A DNA stretch of 64,000 nt from Arthrobacter sp. Its GTDB lineage: Bacteria > Actinomycetota > Actinomycetes > Actinomycetales > Micrococcaceae. Under the pieces are notes generated by a model, which did not search any database, was not told the origin of the DNA, and saw only the letters and a program-made list of their open reading frames with translations. The stretch lies in assembly GCA_023264815.1 (NCBI GenBank), contig JAHFUZ010000025.1, positions 1 to 64,000 on the forward strand, in the 5' to 3' direction. The position numbers were made by a program, and so were the translations under genes. Shown here one piece after another: positions 58,867 to 64,000 of the stretch (positions within the stretch are counted from its first letter, which is position 1; each line of letters opens with the position of its first letter).

Positions 58867-59571
58867 TCATCCCCGCAGCGCCCCGAAGCCGGCAATGAGG
58901 GCCTCGAGTCCCAGGCTGAACGCCACGTCTGCAGGTTTTTCGTGCCCTTGCGCGGCCAGGCTCCGGACTGCCCCCGTGAAGCTCGGTGTTGCCTCCGCCA
59001 TGCTGCCGGAATCGAAGATGTCGGCCGGGGCGGTGACGTCGAAGGCGGAGCCGAAGATGAATGACTCCAGGGCGACGATGGCGGACACGATCCGTTCCTC
59101 CGGAAATCCGGCCGCTCTGAATCCGGCGCTGACCGTTTCGTACATGGCCAGCGTCTGGGGTGCGTCGGTCACGGGAAGTACGGCGATGACGGGGATCAGG
59201 GGTGTGTGCTCCGCAAAGACGTCGCGGTAGCTCCAGGCCCACTTCCGCACCGCGGACTCCCAGGGTTCTGCCGCGAAGGCGGTCACATCCACCAGGGCGG
59301 TCAGGTGGTCTTCGACGAGCAGGAGCACGTCCCGTTTGGATTCCACGTGGTTGTAAAGGGCCGACGGCGCCACGTTCAGCGAGCGGGCCAGCGCGGCCAT
59401 GGTGAGTCCGTCATAGCCGTGCTTGCTGATGAGCCGCAGGGCCGCCGTCGTAATTCCCCCCAGGTCCAGGACAGCGGCAGGGGGCCGTCCAGCGCGACGC
59501 CGCGCGGCAGCTGTTTTCGGTGCGGCTTCGCCGTCCGTCGTTGTGGGCGAGTCGGCAGGGGACTCCGGCAT
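58867..59571 (-). CDS. TetR family transcriptional regulator
   Basis: A 234-residue repressor. The helix-turn-helix is in LTMAALARSLNVAPSALYNHVESKRDVL (about residues 60-87), a clear TetR N-domain after a disordered Ala/Pro/Arg-rich lead. The C-terminal ligand domain resembles the TetR_C group with AMYETVSAGFRAAGFPEERI. The ATG at 59571 behind GAAAGG is preferred; ATG 59604 is possible. It is divergent from the putrescine oxidase gene, with an inverted repeat between them that is a likely operator, so it probably controls that gene and the permease. Confidence 0.9.
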   Translation of the reverse strand: MPESPADSPTTTDGEAAPKTAAARRRAGRPPAAVLDLGGITTAALRLISKHGYDGLTMAALARSLNVAPSALYNHVESKRDVLLLVEDHLTALVDVTAFAAEPWESAVRKWAWSYRDVFAEHTPLIPVIAVLPVTDAPQTLAMYETVSAGFRAAGFPEERIVSAIVALESFIFGSAFDVTAPADIFDSGSMAEATPSFTGAVRSLAAQGHEKPADVAFSLGLEALIAGFGALRG

Positions 59572-59655
59572 TGCTGGCCTTTCTGCGGGCAGTGTCCCCA
59601 GCATTATTCCACCGCACTCTTCCCCCGCAGGCACAGCAGCAGCTATAGTTCTAAA

Positions 59656-59674
59656 AAATGAACGCCATTCATTT
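59656..59674. promoter_or_regulatory. Candidate TetR operator
   Basis: AAATGAA and TTCATTT are a perfect 7 bp inverted repeat around CGCCA, in the 140 bp divergent spacer between the TetR and oxidase genes. The size and symmetry fit a TetR dimer site, and it overlaps where both promoters should lie. Confidence 0.7.
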
Positions 59675-59711
59675 AGTGGTTTGCATCACTGGAATGCAGG
59701 AGAGGACACTC

Positions 59712-61121
59712 ATGCTGAATCTTGACCGCGACGTTGTGATCGTTGGCGCCGGACCATCCGGGCTGACCGCTGCCCGCGAGCTGAAGAAGGCCGGCCTCAC
59801 CGTGGCGGTGCTGGAGGCACGGGACCGCGTGGGGGGCCGGACCTGGACCGACACCATCGACGGGGCCATGCTGGAAATCGGCGGCCAGTGGGTCTCGCCG
59901 GACCAGACTGCCCTGCTGGATCTCCTCGACGAACTCGGCCTTAGGACGTACTCCCGCTACCGTGAGGGCGAGTCCGTGTACATCGGAGCGGACGGCACCA
60001 GGACCCGCTACACCGGCAACTCCTTCCCCGTGAGTGAGGCCACCGGCGCGGAAATGGACAAGCTGACCGGCCTCCTGGACGGCCTGGCCGCGGAAATCGG
60101 CGCCACCGAACCCTGGGCACACCCCAAAGCCCGCGGACTGGACACCATCTCCTTCCACCACTGGCTGCGCCAAAACTCCAGCGACGAGGAAGCCTGCAAC
60201 AACATTGGCCTGTTCATCGCCGGCGGCATGCTCACCAAGCCCGCACACGCGTTTTCGGCCCTGCAGGCGGTTCTGATGGCGGCCTCCGCCGGATCCTTCA
60301 GCCACCTCACCGATGAGGACTTCATCCTCGACAAGCGGGTTATCGGCGGGATGCAGCAGGTCTCCTTGCTGCAGGCACAGGAGCTGGGTGCCGACGTCGT
60401 CCTTAACACCCCGGTGCGCACCGTCCACTGGTCGGATGGCAGCGAAGGCGGGTGCGGCGTCACTGTTGTTTCGGAGCGCGCCACTGTGAACGCGCAGTTT
60501 GTGATCATGGCCGTTCCGCCGAACCTTTACTCCAGGGTCTCCTTTAACCCCCCGCTGCCGCGGCGGCAGCATCAGATGCACCAGCACCAGTCGCTGGGCC
60601 TGGTCATCAAGGTCCACGCCGTCTACAGCACGCCGTTCTGGCGAGAAGACGGACTGTCCGGCACGGGCTTCGGCGCGGGATCGCTGGTCCAGGAGGTCTA
60701 TGACAACACCAATCACGGCGATGCACGGGGAACGCTGGTGGGCTTTGTGTCCGATGAAAAGGCCGACGCCGTCTTCGAGTTGAGTGCCGACGGCCGCCGC
60801 CGCGCCATCCTGGAATCGATCGCCGGGTTCCTGGGGGACAAGGCGCTGGAGCCGGAGGTGTACTACGAATCCGACTGGGGCTCGGAGGAGTGGACCCGCG
60901 GAGCCTATGCCGCCAGCTACGACCTGGGCGGCCTGCACCGCTACGGCAAGGACCAGCACGCGCCGGTCGGCCCTATTTATTGGTGCTCCTCGGACATCGC
61001 CGCCGAAGGCTACCAGCACGTGGACGGAGCAGTGCGCATGGGCCGGCGCACGGCGGAGCGCATCGTGGCTGCGGCGGGGGAGCCCTTTGCGGCGGCACCC
61101 GAGGTCACGGTGGCCGGCTGA
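59712..61121 (+). CDS. Flavin monoamine oxidase, putrescine-oxidase-like
   Basis: A 469-residue FAD amine oxidase. The FAD motif VVIVGAGPSGLTAARELKKAGLTVAVLEARDRVGGRTWT is at the N-terminus, and the C-terminal substrate/FAD segment reads YWCSSDIAAEGYQHVDGAVRMGRRTAERI. The overall sequence resembles actinobacterial putrescine oxidases, which convert putrescine to 4-aminobutanal with hydrogen peroxide and ammonia; other primary amines cannot be excluded. The ATG at 59712 follows GGAGAGGA. The permease gene 47 bp downstream would import the substrate. Confidence 0.88.
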   Translation: MLNLDRDVVIVGAGPSGLTAARELKKAGLTVAVLEARDRVGGRTWTDTIDGAMLEIGGQWVSPDQTALLDLLDELGLRTYSRYREGESVYIGADGTRTRYTGNSFPVSEATGAEMDKLTGLLDGLAAEIGATEPWAHPKARGLDTISFHHWLRQNSSDEEACNNIGLFIAGGMLTKPAHAFSALQAVLMAASAGSFSHLTDEDFILDKRVIGGMQQVSLLQAQELGADVVLNTPVRTVHWSDGSEGGCGVTVVSERATVNAQFVIMAVPPNLYSRVSFNPPLPRRQHQMHQHQSLGLVIKVHAVYSTPFWREDGLSGTGFGAGSLVQEVYDNTNHGDARGTLVGFVSDEKADAVFELSADGRRRAILESIAGFLGDKALEPEVYYESDWGSEEWTRGAYAASYDLGGLHRYGKDQHAPVGPIYWCSSDIAAEGYQHVDGAVRMGRRTAERIVAAAGEPFAAAPEVTVAG

Positions 61122-61168
61122 GCGCCGGCAACCCATTCAGCGTCGAATGAACTAAGAAAGGCAATGCC

Positions 61169-62707
61169 ATGAGTCCCAAAGATGTGACCATACAACCACC
61201 CAGGAGCCAGGACAGCGCTCTGGCCCACAAGGGCCTGAGCGGAAAGGGCCTGAAGGCCGGGGCGGTGGGGCTGCTGGGCGCCGTCGTCATCGGTGTTTCC
61301 TGTATTGCGCCCGCATACACGCTGACCGCGGCGCTGGGGCCGACGGTCTCTGAAGTCGGGGTCCAGCTGCCGGCCATCTTCCTGGTGGGCTTTATCCCCA
61401 TGATCCTGGTGGCGTTCGGCTACCGCGAACTGAACAATGCCATGCCCGACGCCGGGACCTCCTTTACGTGGGCATCGCGCGCCTTTGGTCCGTGGATCGG
61501 CTGGATGGGCGGCTGGGGGCTGATCGCGGCCACCATCATTGTGCTGTCCAACCTCGCGGCCGTCGCCGTCGACTTCTTCTACCTCATGCTGGCCCAGCTG
61601 TTCGGGAACCCCGAACTGGGCGAGCTCGGCAAAAACCTGCCGCTGAACATCGCCACCACCCTGGCGTTCATTGCCCTGGCCTGCTGGATTTCCTACCGCG
61701 GCATGGAGGCCACCAAGGGTGTGCAGTATGTCCTGGTGGCGTTCCAGATGCTGGTGCTGGGCTGGTTTGCCGTTGCGGCCTTCAGCCACGTGGCCAACGG
61801 GACCGCGTTTGATGCCACCGACATTTCGCCGGACTGGTTCAACCCGTTTGCGGTGGAATCCTTCTCAGCCTTCGCCGCCGGGGTTTCGCTCTCCATCTTC
61901 ATTTACTGGGGCTGGGACGTCACGCTGACCATGAACGAGGAAACCAGGAACCCGGAGAAGACCCCGGGGCGGGCGGCCACCGTCACCGTGGTGGTTATTG
62001 TGGCCATCTACATGACCGTTGCACTGGCCACGCTGGCGTTTGCCGGCGTGGGCGATACCGGGCTGGGAGCAGGGAACCCGGAGAACCAGTCGAGCATCTT
62101 CGCGGTCCTTTCCGGGCCGGTGATGGGGCCGTTCGCCATCCTGATGTCCCTGGCCATCCTCAGCAGTTCGGCCGCCTCGCTGCAGTCCACGTTCGTCTCG
62201 CCGGCGCGGACCATGCTGGCGATGGGTCACTACCAGGCGCTGCCGGCCGGCTTCGGCAAGGTCAGCCAGCGCTTCCGGTCCCCGAGCTACGCCACGATTG
62301 CCGCGGGTGTTGCCGCCGCAGCCTTCTACGTCATCACCAGGACCACCTCGGAAAACGCGCTGTGGGACACCATCACGGCGCTGGGCATGATGATCTGCTT
62401 CTACTACGGCATCACAGCGCTGGCCTGCGTCTGGTTCTTCCGGGCACAGGCGTTCAGCAACAGCCGCGCCTTCTTCTTCAGGTTCCTGGCGCCGCTGCTG
62501 GGCGGGGTCATCCTGCTGGTGATGTTCTTCAAGACCGCCTCCGACTCCATGGACCCGGAGTACGGCTCCGGGTCATCCGTGGGCGGCGTGGGGATGGTGT
62601 TCATCCTGGGCATGGGCGTGATCCTGCTGGGCGTGGTGGTCATGCTGGTGATGTCCCGGCTGCGACCCGAGTTTTTCAGGGGGCAGGTGCTGGCCCGCGG
62701 GAACTGA
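61169..62707 (+). CDS. APC family amino acid/polyamine permease
   Basis: A 512-residue permease with about 12 transmembrane helices. The first helix has the APC pattern GAVVIGVSCIAPAYTLTAALG, and the family block YRELNNAMPDAGTSFTWASRAFGPWIGWMGGWG follows. The helix 6 region has SLSIFIYWGWDVTLTMNEETRNPEKTPGRA. Together with the oxidase just upstream, a polyamine or related amine is the probable substrate (inference from context). ATG 61169 with GAAAGG upstream. Confidence 0.92.
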   Translation: MSPKDVTIQPPRSQDSALAHKGLSGKGLKAGAVGLLGAVVIGVSCIAPAYTLTAALGPTVSEVGVQLPAIFLVGFIPMILVAFGYRELNNAMPDAGTSFTWASRAFGPWIGWMGGWGLIAATIIVLSNLAAVAVDFFYLMLAQLFGNPELGELGKNLPLNIATTLAFIALACWISYRGMEATKGVQYVLVAFQMLVLGWFAVAAFSHVANGTAFDATDISPDWFNPFAVESFSAFAAGVSLSIFIYWGWDVTLTMNEETRNPEKTPGRAATVTVVVIVAIYMTVALATLAFAGVGDTGLGAGNPENQSSIFAVLSGPVMGPFAILMSLAILSSSAASLQSTFVSPARTMLAMGHYQALPAGFGKVSQRFRSPSYATIAAGVAAAAFYVITRTTSENALWDTITALGMMICFYYGITALACVWFFRAQAFSNSRAFFFRFLAPLLGGVILLVMFFKTASDSMDPEYGSGSSVGGVGMVFILGMGVILLGVVVMLVMSRLRPEFFRGQVLARGN

Positions 62708-62827
62708 GCTTCCCCCGCCGGCAGCGGCTGTTCCCGGCGCATGCGCGGCCCTGACCTGCATGCGCGACCCTGCCCCGCTTGAGCTGTGCTGCCCCGCACC
62801 GTTTATGCGGGGCAGATCAGCTTGTAC

Positions 62828-63348
62828 TCAGTGGACGGCGACGGGCTGAGTCCGCTCCGATGTAGCAGGCGTGGTGGCTTTGGCGGACTCCTGGTCTGCC
62901 GTGGGAGTGGTGCGGCGTTCCGTCACGAAGTACACCAGCCCGGCCGCCAGGGTGGAAGCGGCCGCCAGGGCGAACAGGCCCGGCACCACGCTGCCCGTGC
63001 CCTCCTTGATGAGGCCGAATCCGCACGGGGCCACAAAGCCGCCGAGGTTGCCGAGGGAGTTGATGATGGCGATGGCGGGGGCCAGGACCATCGGGTGCGG
63101 GCCGGGCTGCGGGATGGCCCAGGACATCGTGCAGGCTCAGGAGCATGCCGGCGATGGGGCCGGACAGTGCTGCCGCCACGGAGAAGCCGGCAATGAAGAT
63201 CGCAGTTGCCTTGCCGCGCTGGCCCGCGGGAACCCAGCGGGCGAAGTGGAAGATGACGGCGGGGAAGAACCCGGCTTCGGCGGCGCCCAGCAGGAAGCGG
63301 AGCACGTAGAACATCATCTCGTTCTTGACGAAGGCCATGAGGAAATGG
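62828..63348 (-). pseudogene. Decayed MFS transporter (ACS-type), 5'-truncated and internally deleted
   Basis: Two pieces of one MFS transporter remain. The left-over N-terminal piece (about 63348-63130) reads MAFVKNEMMFYVLRFLLGAAEAGFFPAVI and continues through GPIAGMLLSLHD. The C-terminal piece (about 63127-62828, another frame) reads AIAIINSLGNLGGFVAPCGFGLIKE and has a normal end. A stretch of roughly 200 residues between them is missing and the frame changes at the joint near 63128. The first helices are also gone: the sequence joins the 3' end of the resolvase gene at about 63350. Such transporters usually import organic acids. It should be non-functional. Confidence 0.8.
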
Positions 63349-63354
63349 TGCTGC

Positions 63355-63939
63355 TCAAGTTTGGAGCCCGGGCTGTTGGTTCTTGGCCTGCCGCAAATAC
63401 TGATAGACCGTTTCCCGGCTGATTCCGTACTCCCTGGCCAAAGTGGACTTTGCGGCGCCCTCCGCCGCCTGCCGAACCATTTCCGCTGCACGCTCGGGGC
63501 TGAGGGTTTTCTTGCGGCCGCGGTAAGCGCCTCGCTGCCGGGCAAGAGCAATACCCTCCCGCTGCCGCTCCTTTATTAATGCCCGTTCAAATTCGGCGAA
63601 GGCGCCCATTACCGACAGCATGAGGATGGCCATGGGGGAGTCCTCGCCGGTGAAGGCCAGGCGTTCTTTGACGAACTCCACACGCACACCCTTGTTGGTC
63701 AAGGTCTGGACGAGAGACCGCAGGTCGTCGAGATTTCGGGCGAGTCGATCCATGCTGTGGACCACCACAGTGTCGCCGTCCCGGGTAAAGCGCATCAGCT
63801 CGGCAAGCTGGGGCCTGGCAATATCTCTGCCGGACGCCGTGTCGCTGAAGGTCCTATCCAGAAGCTCACCGTCGAGCTGGCGCTTGTCATTCTGGTCCAG
63901 GGTGCTGACCCTTATGTAACCGATTCTTTGACCTGCCAC
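63355..63939 (-). CDS. Serine recombinase (resolvase/invertase family)
   Basis: A 194-residue small serine recombinase. The catalytic serine is in RIGYIRVSTLDQNDKRQL, with the active-site arginines in VVHSMDRLARNLDDL, then the long E helix (AEFERALIKERQREGIALAR) and a C-terminal helix-turn-helix (KSTLAREYGISRETVYQYL). All expected catalytic residues are present. GTG start at 63939 with AGGAGA upstream. No transposase or terminal repeat is visible before the window ends, so it may be a lone resolvase or the edge of a larger element. Its 3' end directly abuts the broken MFS gene. The 61 bp to the window end hold nothing recognisable. Confidence 0.93.
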   Translation of the reverse strand: MAGQRIGYIRVSTLDQNDKRQLDGELLDRTFSDTASGRDIARPQLAELMRFTRDGDTVVVHSMDRLARNLDDLRSLVQTLTNKGVRVEFVKERLAFTGEDSPMAILMLSVMGAFAEFERALIKERQREGIALARQRGAYRGRKKTLSPERAAEMVRQAAEGAAKSTLAREYGISRETVYQYLRQAKNQQPGLQT

Positions 63940-64000
63940 TGAAATCTCCTGTGCCGAAGGTGTCAGGATGAAATCTAAAACTCCCTGGGTGGTCTGTCCA

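Overview
The window is about 64 kb of a high-GC actinobacterial chromosome centred on the replication origin. The gene order trxB-trxA-parB-parA-rsmG-jag-yidC-yidD-rnpA-rpmH-dnaA-dnaN-gnd-recF-dciA-gyrB-gyrA, and further right ppiA-rhomboid-crgA-sortase-pabA-pknB-pknA-pbpA-rodA-pstP-fhaB-fhaA, is the conserved actinobacterial origin neighbourhood. GC-rich codon use, frequent GTG starts, a DLW-39 small protein and a putrescine-oxidase locus suggest an Arthrobacter/Pseudarthrobacter-type member of the Micrococcaceae (inference).

Layout. 1-8.4 kb: an ABC-F ATPase cut by the window edge, a lipid-anchored penicillin-binding protein, a phytoene-desaturase-like oxidoreductase, two multi-pass GT-C-type membrane glycosyltransferase candidates, and two doubtful small ORFs. 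8.4-16.7 kb: histidine phosphatase, CCA-adding enzyme, Nudix hydrolase, the MurJ flippase, a separate pseudokinase-like membrane protein, thioredoxin reductase and thioredoxin. 16.7-21.9 kb: a 5.2 kb gene-free stretch holding six exact parS sites and two small DnaA-box groups. A seventh parS forms the core of the parB terminator and an eighth lies inside parA. 21.9-27.7 kb: the minus-strand parB-to-rpmH block. 27.7-30.1 kb: oriC around dnaA. 30.1-39.8 kb: the plus-strand dnaN-to-gyrA block, interrupted by a 374 bp dciA-gyrB spacer with competing inverted repeats. 39.8-48.9 kb: tRNA-Ile, a DLW-39 protein, tRNA-Ala, transport and envelope genes, and a strong cluster of consensus DnaA boxes on both sides of an AhpD-like gene (45.07-46.17 kb). 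48.9-58.4 kb: the Ser/Thr kinase, cell-elongation and FHA cluster on the minus strand. 58.7-64 kb: tRNA-Leu, a TetR / putrescine oxidase / APC permease catabolic unit, then a decayed MFS transporter abutting a serine resolvase.

How it fits together. The centre combines replication initiation (DnaA, DnaN, DciA, gyrase, oriC), origin segregation (ParA/ParB and eight parS), ribosome, RNase P and membrane-insertion genes, and cell-wall growth control. In the last group PknA/PknB and PstP set the phosphorylation state, FhaA/FhaB read it, and PBP, RodA and MurJ with its split pseudokinase partner build the wall. The least explained parts are non-coding: the parS/DnaA-box tract, the parS-terminator palindrome, the distal DnaA-box cluster and the gyrB upstream structure. 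All identifications come from reading the sequence; no search was run.
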